Positions 55,502 through 64,000 of a stretch of 64,000 bases of DNA are shown here, one piece after another (positions within the stretch are counted from its first letter, which is position 1; each line of letters begins with the position of its first letter). Source of the DNA: Desulfobacterales bacterium HSG16 (GTDB lineage: Bacteria; Desulfobacterota; Desulfobacteria; Desulfobacterales; HSG16); NCBI GenBank assembly GCA_030377965.1, contig JAUCGE010000010.1:1-64000 (forward strand), read 5' to 3'. The translations under genes and the position numbers were made by a program. Below the pieces are notes generated by a model, which had not been told where the DNA came from, did no database searches, and worked only from the letters and a program-made list of their open reading frames with translations.

Positions 55502-55743
55502 TGGAAAACGCCGATTTTTCACAATCTGTCATAATGATGTTGAATCTTTTATATTCGCTTGCAGGGTCAATGCTGGCCATTATGGTCATGATTATTGCCT
55601 ATAAAATATTTGACAGAATGACTCCGTTCGATACTGCCAGAGAACTTGCCGGAAACAACACTGCCGTGGCTATAGTAGTGGGTTCCATATTCATCTCTCT
55701 GGGCATCTCTATCGGTCTTGTTATTGGCCTGGGTTTAAATTAG
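55501..55743 (+). CDS. DUF350 small membrane protein
   Basis: 80 residues with two hydrophobic helices (about 12-36 and 53-78) and the FDTARELAGNNTAVAI segment typical of DUF350. The start overlaps the transglycosylase stop (TAATG). Role unknown. Confidence 0.85.
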   Translation: MENADFSQSVIMMLNLLYSLAGSMLAIMVMIIAYKIFDRMTPFDTARELAGNNTAVAIVVGSIFISLGISIGLVIGLGLN

Positions 55744-55862
55744 GTCAATGGTATAGAAGTCAGCTCTTTCAAAAAAGTGTTGACAACAATTCTGAGAATA
55801 TTATATCTAAAAGATTTTATGAATATAAACTGATCGTTAACTTGATAAAGGAGTTCGTTACT

Positions 55863-56126
55863 TTGGCAAATCATAAATCTGCAATCAAACGCGCCGGACA
55901 AAGTGAGATAAGACGTTTAAGGAACAAGGCTGTTAAAACCCGTGTGAAAAATGTAATCAAAGAAATCCGGCTTGCAGCCGTTAATGGCGAAGCAGAAGGT
56001 GTTAAAGCAAAGCTTGACAATGCTAAATCGGTAATTGACAAGGCTGCTAAAAAAGGAGTGATTCACGGTAACACAGCTTCCAGAAATATTTCCCGTCTTT
56101 CACGCCTGGTTCAGGATATAGCCTGA
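55863..56126 (+). CDS. rpsT: 30S ribosomal protein S20
   Basis: 87 residues from TTG 55863, which gives the conserved (M)ANHKSAIKR start and has AAGGAG 9 bp upstream. Basic helical protein (RRLRNKAVKTRVKN, GVIHGNTASRNISRLSRL). Terminator follows. Confidence 0.96.
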   Translation: MANHKSAIKRAGQSEIRRLRNKAVKTRVKNVIKEIRLAAVNGEAEGVKAKLDNAKSVIDKAAKKGVIHGNTASRNISRLSRLVQDIA

Positions 56127-56196
56127 ACAAAAAATAAATCTGTTGTAAAAATGTTGTCCCCTCCGCTTTTAAGTTAAAAGCAGGAAAGAAAAAATG

Positions 56197-56248
56197 AAAA
56201 ACCGGATTATGAGATCTATTATTTTATAAGATCCATGATCCGGTTTTT
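56197..56248. terminator. Bidirectional terminator between rpsT and lptE
   Basis: AAAACCGGATTATGAGATCT (56197-56216) pairs with AGATCCATGATCCGGTTTT (56229-56247), one bulge, with A and T runs on both sides. Confidence 0.85.
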
Positions 56249-56278
56249 ATTTCAGGTTATTCAGGCCAGCTTCTTGAA

Positions 56279-56866
56279 TCAAAAGGATTCATTGGCAATT
56301 TGAAGATAAACATCTTCCGCAAATCTTTCCGAAATATCCACAATGGCTTCATAGCGATTTCTCTCTGTAGCCATCTTATTATCCACTATGACATTATAAG
56401 CTTCCCTGAAACGAAGTTTTTTGGCTGACCACATGACTTTTTTAGTTGATAAATCAGTTAGTTTTAAGCTGATAAAACATGTCACCCTCCGTTCCGTGGG
56501 CGTGTGCTGCCCCCGATGGGATATGGTTGATACGGATATTGAATCAATTTGCCCGGAAAGAACAGTGGCAGCCTGTCCGGGAGATGTCAATATCCTGACA
56601 TCGCTGTTTTTTTGAAATTCGGAAATCAGGTGATTGGCAAAAACAGATTCAATACCTGTTTGCATTGTCCGATTTTTAAAAAGTTCGATACAGACAGATC
56701 TGATTTCTTCGGGAAGGCCAGGGCCTGAAAACCTGTAGCCGCAGCCTCCAAAAGAAAAACAGACCGACAAAAAAAGGATAATTCCTGTAATATGATAGAT
56801 TATTTTATACAACGATATTAACCAGTTTGTTTTTAACGACGATAACTTTTCTGATTGTCTTGCCAT
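56279..56866 (-). CDS. lptE: LptE-like lipoprotein
   Basis: About 195 residues. The N-terminal hydrophobic helix ([19 protein letters not shown]) contains a lipobox before Cys, then the LptE fold ([19 protein letters not shown], ...[14 protein letters not shown]). It should anchor LptD for LPS export at the outer membrane. The start is uncertain: ATG 56866 lies inside the leuS 3' end, TTG 56812 is nearer to the stop of leuS. Either way it is coupled to leuS by overlap. Confidence 0.85.
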   Translation of the reverse strand: MARQSEKLSSLKTNWLISLYKIIYHITGIILFLSVCFSFGGCGYRFSGPGLPEEIRSVCIELFKNRTMQTGIESVFANHLISEFQKNSDVRILTSPGQAATVLSGQIDSISVSTISHRGQHTPTERRVTCFISLKLTDLSTKKVMWSAKKLRFREAYNVIVDNKMATERNRYEAIVDISERFAEDVYLQIANESF

Positions 56867-59405
56867 CAATAAACTGTCTGGCTCTCTCATCGGCAAGAGC
56901 GGTTTCTTTTATTTGTTCATCAGTAGCAAGGGCGGATACTTCAATCCTGTTTCGGAGCTTCCCATTGACCTGAATCACTATGGTGAGACTGTCTTTGACA
57001 AAGGCATCCTCTCGATATGAAGGCCATGAGGTATTCAATGTGCTGGTCGAATAACCGATGGTACGCCAGAGTTCCTCGCAGAAATGAGGCACCATAGGAG
57101 ACAGAAGCAGAACAGCGGATTCAATAGCCAATCTTGTAACTTCCGGATTGCTGGAATCTTTTTGATCATCTTTCATGGTGTACATGAAATTGATCAACTC
57201 CATTACAGCACTTATGGCCGTATTAAAGTGAAAGCGTTTATCAATATCATCCGTCACTTTTTTGATGGTCTCATGAGTTTTGACATAGAGTTTGCGTACA
57301 TCACCCTCAAGTTTATCAATACTGTCAGCATATGCCGGTACATTTTTTATCCGATCCATGCGGTTATACACGAGCCGCCAGATACGGTTCAAAAAGCGGT
57401 ATCCACCATCTACACCCTGCTCGCTCCATTCCAGATCTCTTTCCGGAGGTGCAGCAAACAGGCAGAACAACCGTGTAGTATCTGCTCCATAACGTTTGAG
57501 CAATAACTTCGGGTCGATCACGTTCATCTTGGATTTGGACATTTTTTCCACACGACCGAAGATAACCGACTTGCCGCATTCCGTACATACGGGATCTTTT
57601 CCAGACACATCAATTTTTTCAGGCAGCAGAAAGCCATGATCCGGGCAGGATGCAGTTTCTTTACATACCATGCCCTGGGTCAAAAGGTTTGTAAACGGCT
57701 CTTTGTAATTTATAAGGCCGAGCTCGTTCAATACACGGGTAAAATAACGGGAATAAAGCAGATGAAGAATAGCATGTTCCACTCCTCCGATATATTGATC
57801 CACCGGCATCCAGTAATCTACCGCCTTACGGTCAAACATGCCTTTATCCCAGTGAGGGCTGCAATATCGCTCGAAATACCATGATGATTCAACGAAAGTA
57901 TCCATTGTATCGGTTTCACGGGCAGCATCTTCTCTGCCACAGACCGGACATTGTGTCTTATTGAAATAATCGAGACTGCCAAGAGGCGATTTGCCTCCTT
58001 CAAGAAGGTTTACGTCTTCAGGAAGCTTGATGGGAAGATCTTCGTCTGGTACGGGTACGATGCCGCAGCTTTTGCAATGAATGATGGGAATAGGCGCTCC
58101 CCAGTATCGCTGTCTGGAAATACCCCAGTCCCGCAGGCGAAAATTGACGGTTCTTTTACCGATTTTCTTTTCTTCCAGAAACTCGGCAATTGAATCCAGT
58201 GCCGCAATGTTTTCAATGCCGTCAAACTGACCTGAATTTACCATCACTCCTTGCCCTGTATATGCCTGTTCCATATCTTCAGGCTTTTGGGGATCAAGGG
58301 ATTTGTCTGCAGGAGATACAACCACAATGACTTCAAGCCCGTATTTTTCAGCAAAGTCGAAATCCCGCTGGTCATGTGCAGGCACGGACATTACAGCACC
58401 TGTTCCATATTCCATCAAGGCAAAATTTGCCGTATATATGGGCATACGCCGACCGGTTAAAGGGTTGATACAATACGCGCCTGTAAAGATCCCTTCTTTT
58501 TCATAATTTTCCAGTGCCTTTGCTGACCGATCCTGTAAGGACATACGTTCTATGAATTCTTGCACATCCTTTTTCTGATCGGTATGTTCACTCAGGACTG
58601 TTACAAGAGGGTGTTCCGGGGCCAGACACATGAAGGTCGCTCCGAAAACCGTATCCTGTCTGGTTGTAAAAACCGTTATGGTTTCATCCGAATTTTCTAC
58701 AGGAAAATCGATCTGAGCGCCAATGCTTTTTCCGATCCAGTTTTTCTGCATCACTGTCACTTTATCCGGCCATCCGGAAAGTTTGTCACAATGAACCAGC
58801 AGATCCTCGGCATAATCAGTTATACGGAAAAACCACTGCCAGAGTTTTTTCTGTCGAACCTGCTTGCCGCAGCGCCAGCACATACCAGCTTCGACCTGTT
58901 CGTTGGCAAGGACTGTCTGACAGGGTTCACACCAGTTTACAAAAGACTCTTTTCTGTAAGCCATTCCTTTTTCATACATCTTTAAAAAGAGCCATTGTTC
59001 CCATCTGTAATATTCCGGCGTACAGGTGGCTATTTCACGAGTCCAGTCATATGAAAAGCCGATACTCTTCAATTGTTCGCGCATGGCATCGATATTTTCC
59101 CGTGTCCACCTGGCAGGATGAGAATTGTTGGCAATGGCAGCATTTTCAGCAGGCATACCAAAAGCGTCCCAACCCATTGGATGCAGGACATTAAAGCCTT
59201 TCATCCGTTTATAGCGTGCCACCACATCCCCGATTGTATAGTTTCTCACATGACCCATATGAATTTTTCCAGACGGATATGGAAACATCTCCAGCAGATA
59301 ATATTTTTCCTTTTGTGGATCTTCCTTTACATCAAAAAGGCCGGAAGCTGACCATTCGGCCTGCCACCCGGACTCGATTTTTTGCGGATTGTATTTTTCC
59401 TCCAT
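56805..59405 (-). CDS. leuS: Leucyl-tRNA synthetase
   Basis: 866 residues, full length. HMGH at residues 49-52, editing CP1 domain, KMSKS at about residue 620, anticodon-binding domain and a C-terminal domain ending [11 protein letters not shown]. Zinc-type cysteines in CPVCGR and CTECGK. Divergent from rng. Confidence 0.98.
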   Translation of the reverse strand: MEEKYNPQKIESGWQAEWSASGLFDVKEDPQKEKYYLLEMFPYPSGKIHMGHVRNYTIGDVVARYKRMKGFNVLHPMGWDAFGMPAENAAIANNSHPARWTRENIDAMREQLKSIGFSYDWTREIATCTPEYYRWEQWLFLKMYEKGMAYRKESFVNWCEPCQTVLANEQVEAGMCWRCGKQVRQKKLWQWFFRITDYAEDLLVHCDKLSGWPDKVTVMQKNWIGKSIGAQIDFPVENSDETITVFTTRQDTVFGATFMCLAPEHPLVTVLSEHTDQKKDVQEFIERMSLQDRSAKALENYEKEGIFTGAYCINPLTGRRMPIYTANFALMEYGTGAVMSVPAHDQRDFDFAEKYGLEVIVVVSPADKSLDPQKPEDMEQAYTGQGVMVNSGQFDGIENIAALDSIAEFLEEKKIGKRTVNFRLRDWGISRQRYWGAPIPIIHCKSCGIVPVPDEDLPIKLPEDVNLLEGGKSPLGSLDYFNKTQCPVCGREDAARETDTMDTFVESSWYFERYCSPHWDKGMFDRKAVDYWMPVDQYIGGVEHAILHLLYSRYFTRVLNELGLINYKEPFTNLLTQGMVCKETASCPDHGFLLPEKIDVSGKDPVCTECGKSVIFGRVEKMSKSKMNVIDPKLLLKRYGADTTRLFCLFAAPPERDLEWSEQGVDGGYRFLNRIWRLVYNRMDRIKNVPAYADSIDKLEGDVRKLYVKTHETIKKVTDDIDKRFHFNTAISAVMELINFMYTMKDDQKDSSNPEVTRLAIESAVLLLSPMVPHFCEELWRTIGYSTSTLNTSWPSYREDAFVKDSLTIVIQVNGKLRNRIEVSALATDEQIKETALADERARQFIDGKTIRKVIVVKNKLVNIVV

Positions 59406-59683
59406 GACAGTGTTCTCTCTTTCATGATAAAGGCTTATTATTAATATATAAATCTTTCTCTATAACACAATGTTTCAAAAATATCAAGTACGCTTCCAGG
59501 CAAAGATAATTATTTTTGGTTCCATCTGTCCTTATATACTTTTTTTAAGCCTGTTTCATATAGTTATCATCACCAGAAATTGTTTGACTTGTATCGAATA
59601 ATTTCATATTCATTGGTATGTTATGGCGAATTGAATATGGTCATTTAAAAAACATTTGGAGCAAAAAAAGACAGTGAAAAAAT

Positions 59684-61144
59684 ATGAGCAATAAGATTCT
59701 TATCAATGCAGTGGACCCGGAAGAGTGCAGAATAGCAAAAGTAACGGACAGTAAGCTTGAGGAATTTCACATTGAAAGCGCTGCAAGGGAAATCACCCAC
59801 GGAAATATTTACAAAGGCGTAATAACAAGGGTCGAACCTGGCCTCCAGTCCGTATTTGTGGATTATGGAGCTGAAAAAAACGGTTTTCTTCCGAAAAATG
59901 ACATACATCAAGATTATTATCAGGACGATCTTTCAGGTCATGGCTCGATTAACAATATCCTGAAACCAAACCAGGAATTGTTTGTACAGGTGGTAAAAGA
60001 TCCGATTATGAAAAAGGGAGCAATGCTGACCACCTATATCTCTCTACCAGGCCGCTACCTGGTATTGATGCCGGGCAGCAAAAATCGGGGAATTTCACGA
60101 AAAATTGAGGAGGAAAAAGAAAGAGCGCGTTTAAAAGATATTCTTTACAAAATGAAAATTCCCGAAGAATTCGGTGTCATAGTTCGAACAGCGGGAATCA
60201 AGGCAACCAAAACTTTCTTGTCCAGAGATATCAGATATCTTCTTCGCCTGTGGAAAAATATCAAAAAAATCGGCCTTACCGCATCTTCACCCTCTATTTT
60301 ATATAAAGAGCGCAATCTGGTGTTCAGGTCAATAAGAGATTATCTGACTGAAGATGTGTCTGAAATTTTGATTGATGACGCAACAGTATTCAATGAAGTC
60401 AAGGGATTTATCAACATCATAGCCCCGCGTCACGCCAAAATTGTCCGGCATTATAAAGGGCCCAAGCCGATTTTTACCAAAAATCAACTGGAACGTCAGA
60501 TCGCCTCTATTTTCGAAAACCGGGTGGAAATGAAATCCGGCGGTTCCATAGTCATAGATCAGACAGAAGCTCTTGTAGCCATTGATGTCAATTCAGGCAA
60601 AGCGATTCGTAACCGGTCAGTGGAAGAGACCGCTTTTCAAACCAATGTTGAAGCAGCCGAAGAAATTGCACGACAGTTGAGGTTGAGGGATCTTGGGGGT
60701 CTGATAGTTATCGATTTTATCGACATGAAGGACAGCAAGCACAAGTCGGAAGTCGAGCGAACTCTCAAAATGCATATAAAAGCTGATAAAGCCAGAACCA
60801 CGGTCGGAAGAATTTCCCGTTTCGGCCTCCTGGAAATGTCAAGACAGAGAATCAGGCCTTCTATAGATTATGGAAGCCATACAGTCTGCGAGCATTGTGG
60901 AGGAAAAGGGCTTAAACCTTCCACAGAAACACTTGCTCTGGCATTCTTAAGAAAGTTAAGTCTTGATACACTCAAGCCGGATATTACAAATGTTAAAGGC
61001 ATTGTGCCAGCCAAGGTTGCCGATTACCTTCTTAATCGAAAAAGAAAGGAAATCCTGGAGCTTGAAATGCGTCGGGAAGTTGGTATCCGCATAGAAGGCG
61101 ATATAAATATGCTGACTATGCAAAGCGAAATCATATGTGAATAG
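59684..61144 (+). CDS. rng: Ribonuclease G
   Basis: 486 residues. N-terminal S1 segment (GNIYKGVITRVEPGLQSVFVDYG), RNase E/G catalytic core with the two metal-binding Asp residues Asp301 (VAIDVNSGK) and Asp344 (IVIDFIDMKD), and zinc-link CEHCGGKG. Length fits RNase G, without the long RNase E scaffold. Processes rRNA 5' ends and mRNA. The 278-bp gap upstream holds divergent promoters with leuS. Confidence 0.95.
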   Translation: MSNKILINAVDPEECRIAKVTDSKLEEFHIESAAREITHGNIYKGVITRVEPGLQSVFVDYGAEKNGFLPKNDIHQDYYQDDLSGHGSINNILKPNQELFVQVVKDPIMKKGAMLTTYISLPGRYLVLMPGSKNRGISRKIEEEKERARLKDILYKMKIPEEFGVIVRTAGIKATKTFLSRDIRYLLRLWKNIKKIGLTASSPSILYKERNLVFRSIRDYLTEDVSEILIDDATVFNEVKGFINIIAPRHAKIVRHYKGPKPIFTKNQLERQIASIFENRVEMKSGGSIVIDQTEALVAIDVNSGKAIRNRSVEETAFQTNVEAAEEIARQLRLRDLGGLIVIDFIDMKDSKHKSEVERTLKMHIKADKARTTVGRISRFGLLEMSRQRIRPSIDYGSHTVCEHCGGKGLKPSTETLALAFLRKLSLDTLKPDITNVKGIVPAKVADYLLNRKRKEILELEMRREVGIRIEGDINMLTMQSEIICE

Positions 61145-61192
61145 GCTATATCACAGGAAATATCATGCCTGCCGCGTAAACAGAGGAAAATC

Positions 61193-63130
61193 ATGATCCG
61201 CAGAAAAAATCAGGCCAGTACGGGAAAAATCATATTTTTTATCATCTGCGCTGTGATGATAATCTCAATTGCTGTGGGTTTGAAATACTGGTTCGACCGG
61301 GATGAAGTCATTTCCGAAAACACTTCGGTCGAACCTGCCCCAAATATTCTTCCTGAACAATCAGACACCAAACCACTTAACAGAGGTCAAAACCGCCCTG
61401 TTGCTGTAATTGATCATGAAAAACAGAAGAATCAAGCCGAGTTCAAAGATTTGATGCAAAAACGAAAGGCTCGCTACGGCATAGAGAAAAGCCTGGATAT
61501 GGTAGTGAGGCCGGATGAGTCCGTGAAAATCGGAGATACGGTCGTGCCTGTTCAGGAAATTATAGACAAAATCCGGCTTAAAAATAATGAAGTGATCGAA
61601 GGAGATATCAAAAACGGTCCGGATAAAAATACTGGCTGGGCCGACATCGAAAAATTATTCAGCAAAATGGAAGATGCCCGAAAAAAATTTCATAAGCTGG
61701 AAACAAAACTGGCAGATCGCCCCGATCATTTACCACAGGATTTGCTATCAAACGATCCAGAATCAGCTTACAAATTTATTGATGACAGCAGCGAATATGC
61801 AAGGTTAAGCAGGATAAACCAAAACATAGACGATTACAGGGAAAACATCGAAGATATAGATCAAACCTTTGAGCTGCTCGAAAAAAATGAAACCAGAATA
61901 AGAAAAACTCTTATAGATGACATCCAGAATCTTGCAACTCGAAAAAAAGAAACCGAAGAAAACCTGGATGCCGCTATTGCCAGAACCATTGCCGAATCCG
62001 GCCCTGCCTTGCCATTAAATATAACAGGCAGTATAACAAAAGAGGGAAATGCAAAAATCATAGAGTCGTCCCTTAAACGTTTCGAACAACTGGAACAGGA
62101 GCTAGAGGCAGCAAAATCGGCAGACAGCGATATTTCCGTCAAAAAACTTGTTAAAGAACATGAAAAGCTCGAAGGTATCGTAGCAAGCTATAAAAAATAC
62201 AAAAAAAATCTGGAAAAAATCGAAGCTAAAAAAGAATTGCTGGTTCATGAAGATATCCATGTCAAGATTAACGCCTTAAATGACATCAGCGACTTGAAAA
62301 CAGAACAGGTACTGCTGCTCGAATCAATGAGAAAGGCATTAACAGAATTTTTGCCAGATGATCCAGACGATTCAAATGATCCAGATGGTCTCATTTCACA
62401 TGATGCTGACGAGACTGCTTTATTCGATATAGATGGCGATCTAACTGACGATGCCTCCCTGTTAAAACGACTCGAATCTCTTGAAACTCGATACATCAAA
62501 CTCGACCGACAGATCAAAGATCCTCTGTTCAAGAAGAAAAAAGAAAAATATTTACATATGGCGGATGAATATCAAAAGCTCGCTCCGATAATGGCTGAGT
62601 ATCGAAATTACCTGAAAACTCAAAAAAAAATCAGGGACAAAAAACGCATTCTCGATCATGACAATGGATCTATAAAAGAAGTACTAAAAAATCATGCAAA
62701 TCTCCTGCTGGTAGAAAGAAACCGCCTGGAATCAGATCTTTCAGAAAAGCTTATCGGCGATAAACCACCTGATATGTATGGAATATATATTGTCAGAGCA
62801 AATGACAATGTATGGAATATCCATTTTGCATTTTTGCGCGAATATTTTCAAAAACGCGGGGTATTGATGTCGAAGGTAGAAGACGAACCTCTATCCAGTG
62901 GAACCAGTTCAGGTGTTGGAAAAATCTTAAAATTTTCGGAAAATATGGTTTATATTTATAATGTCAGAGAGCGAAAACTGGATGTAAATCTCGATTTTAT
63001 CCATCCTTTGAGTAAGATCGTTGTTTTTAATATAAGCAGGGCCATAAGAATTCTGGATGAAATAGACTATTCCAATGTCAACACAATTCATTTTGATGGT
63101 GAGACTCTCTGGATTCCGGCGAAGTCGTAA
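61193..63130 (+). CDS. Membrane-anchored coiled-coil protein
   Basis: 645 residues. One transmembrane helix near the N-terminus (about 12-30), then long Lys/Glu-rich helical regions (about 200-540) likely to form coiled coils, with an acidic DPDDSNDPDG linker. The C-terminal 110 residues hold a degenerate LysM-like segment (IYIVRANDNVWNIHFAFL) and a beta-rich end. Topology suggests a periplasmic scaffold that may touch peptidoglycan. I do not recognise a named family. It begins 48 bp after rng. Confidence 0.75.
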   Translation: MIRRKNQASTGKIIFFIICAVMIISIAVGLKYWFDRDEVISENTSVEPAPNILPEQSDTKPLNRGQNRPVAVIDHEKQKNQAEFKDLMQKRKARYGIEKSLDMVVRPDESVKIGDTVVPVQEIIDKIRLKNNEVIEGDIKNGPDKNTGWADIEKLFSKMEDARKKFHKLETKLADRPDHLPQDLLSNDPESAYKFIDDSSEYARLSRINQNIDDYRENIEDIDQTFELLEKNETRIRKTLIDDIQNLATRKKETEENLDAAIARTIAESGPALPLNITGSITKEGNAKIIESSLKRFEQLEQELEAAKSADSDISVKKLVKEHEKLEGIVASYKKYKKNLEKIEAKKELLVHEDIHVKINALNDISDLKTEQVLLLESMRKALTEFLPDDPDDSNDPDGLISHDADETALFDIDGDLTDDASLLKRLESLETRYIKLDRQIKDPLFKKKKEKYLHMADEYQKLAPIMAEYRNYLKTQKKIRDKKRILDHDNGSIKEVLKNHANLLLVERNRLESDLSEKLIGDKPPDMYGIYIVRANDNVWNIHFAFLREYFQKRGVLMSKVEDEPLSSGTSSGVGKILKFSENMVYIYNVRERKLDVNLDFIHPLSKIVVFNISRAIRILDEIDYSNVNTIHFDGETLWIPAKS

Positions 63131-63361
63131 GGGAAGTCAAAAACAATGCTGGTCGGTTCTGTCCAGTTCAGGCATTTTAGGGTGTGACAAAAGAAAACTG
63201 AATTTTTCGGTCTTGCTGAAGTACCCCGGCGTTATGTTGCCAGTTATGTTATGTTATGTTGCCAGTTACTCAGCGTATCCCGCAAATAAAAAAATAAAAA
63301 ATACCCCGCCGCCACCGATTGCTGAAAATCAAAACTTCATATCAGTACCAGAATCCCCTCA
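63131..63361. other. Non-coding gap with short direct repeats
   Basis: Contains GTTATGTTGCCAGTTA repeated at about 63231 and 63253. No protein-like ORF seen. Confidence 0.5.
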
Positions 63362-63532
63362 TTATAATGCGCTGCTTTGGATCAAAAAAACTGCACCCAT
63401 TAACAACCCTAATAAAGCCGGGTTATTCATTAAATTAGCTTTTCGACGATCTAACTCTTGTTTTTTGCCATTCACAATTTGAGTTTTATTCATTGTATGT
63501 AGCAAATCTCGAACAATTTGCTTTTGTGCCAT
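63362..63532 (-). CDS. Small hypothetical ORF downstream of ATP-grasp gene
   Basis: 56 residues (MAQKQIVRDLLHTMNKTQIV to ...LIQSSAL) with GGAG 8 bp before the ATG. Amphipathic, basic first half, hydrophobic second half (ALLGLLMGAVFLI). Not recognised. It lies 116 bp after the ATP-grasp gene on the same strand. Confidence 0.5.
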   Translation of the reverse strand: MAQKQIVRDLLHTMNKTQIVNGKKQELDRRKANLMNNPALLGLLMGAVFLIQSSAL

Positions 63533-63648
63533 TTCTACGTCTCCATTTATTTAACTTGTTTCATAGTTCTATTACATCTCTGACGTGAAAAAGAAACAAT
63601 GACCTTGATTTCTTGGTCTGTTTGTAGATAGCCAAATTAGCCTAAAAA

Positions 63649-64000
63649 CTAAAAACCTAATAAGTTTAGTACGTCAGAGCCAACCGGACGACCTTTACCT
63701 TGATACGGATGAGAATGAATGGCTAATGCCGGATTAGCATTTAGTTCAACTATAAAACAATTATAATCGGATCTTGGACGTGATGGGTTTTCAATTAGAA
63801 GGTCAACTCCTGTTATTCGAGCTCCAAGTGTTTTTGCTGATATTTCGGCGATCGTTTTATAACTCTCGTGAACCTGGTCTGTGAAATCGATTGAATCGCC
63901 ACCAGTGCTAATATTAGCTGTTTGTCTGAGATAGACTGTCTGCTCTGGTGCTGGAATGCTTTCAAACGTAAGTCGCTGACGAGCTATTTCCTTTAAGCCT
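63649..64000 (-). CDS. 3' end of ATP-grasp glutathione-synthetase-like gene
   Basis: The 117 visible codons run off the right edge and end with a TAG at 63649. They contain LRQTANISTGGDSIDFTD, ITGVDLLIENP, VELNANPALAIHSHP and QGKGRPVG, the ATP-grasp C-terminal half as in the bifunctional GshF/GshAB or cyanophycin-synthetase group (Asp and Asn metal ligands in VDLL and ELNANP). Likely ligates an amino acid to a gamma-glutamyl or related substrate. Exact member cannot be chosen from this fragment. Confidence 0.8.
   Translation of the reverse strand, partial: GLKEIARQRLTFESIPAPEQTVYLRQTANISTGGDSIDFTDQVHESYKTIAEISAKTLGARITGVDLLIENPSRPRSDYNCFIVELNANPALAIHSHPYQGKGRPVGSDVLNLLGF

Overview
The window looks like chromosome from a Gram-negative, moderately A+T-rich bacterium, most probably a Desulfobacterota/Desulfobacterales-type sulfate reducer. 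This is inferred from housekeeping blocks (dnaX-ybaB-recR, leuS-lptE next to rpsT, hflK-hflC, groES-groEL, RNase G, DUF1015, a COX24-like mini-protein) combined with large NRPS/PKS genes, hybrid kinases and many short repeats. No rRNA is present to confirm it. Taxonomy is inference.

Layout. 1-1530: 3' part of a PAS hybrid histidine kinase. 11158-1590 (minus): a five-gene chemosensory operon, read MCP, double CheW, hybrid CheA, multi-REC adenylate cyclase, EamA transporter. It carries no cheR, cheB or free cheY, so its visible output is cAMP. 12224-11331 (minus): exported metallo-beta-lactamase-fold protein. 12506-32935 (plus): MaoC-like protein followed by a three-gene NRPS-PKS-NRPS assembly line (FAAL-ACP-C-A-PCP-C-A-PCP / KS-AT-cMT-KR-ACP / C-A-PCP-E). 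Adenylation pocket residues read by eye give an unassigned residue, Leu, then Thr. Leu extended by one C-methylated, keto-reduced malonyl unit would give a 2-methylstatine-like residue, followed by D-Thr. No thioesterase or reductase release domain is present.

32936-38820 is an accessory zone: REP/MITE-like palindromes, a truncated antitoxin-like gene, a SEC-C protein, a type II restriction-modification pair, an HSL-family esterase, and a PIN-toxin cassette bounded by two attC-like sites, i.e. an orphan integron-like cassette without integrase.

From 39080 on the content is largely housekeeping: murI, YkgJ-like, recR, ybaB, dnaX, two tRNA-Ser genes, DUF1015, TrmN6-like, DciA-like, hflK/hflC, COX24-like mini-protein, FmdB-like, groES/groEL, LysM protein, DUF2062-lytic transglycosylase-DUF350, rpsT, lptE, leuS, rng and a large coiled-coil protein. 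The right edge holds a small ORF and the 3' end of an ATP-grasp (glutathione synthetase-like) gene on the minus strand.

A pattern across the window is in-frame short tandem repeats (15, 21 or 57 bp) in linkers of otherwise conserved proteins, plus at least two families of dispersed palindromes.
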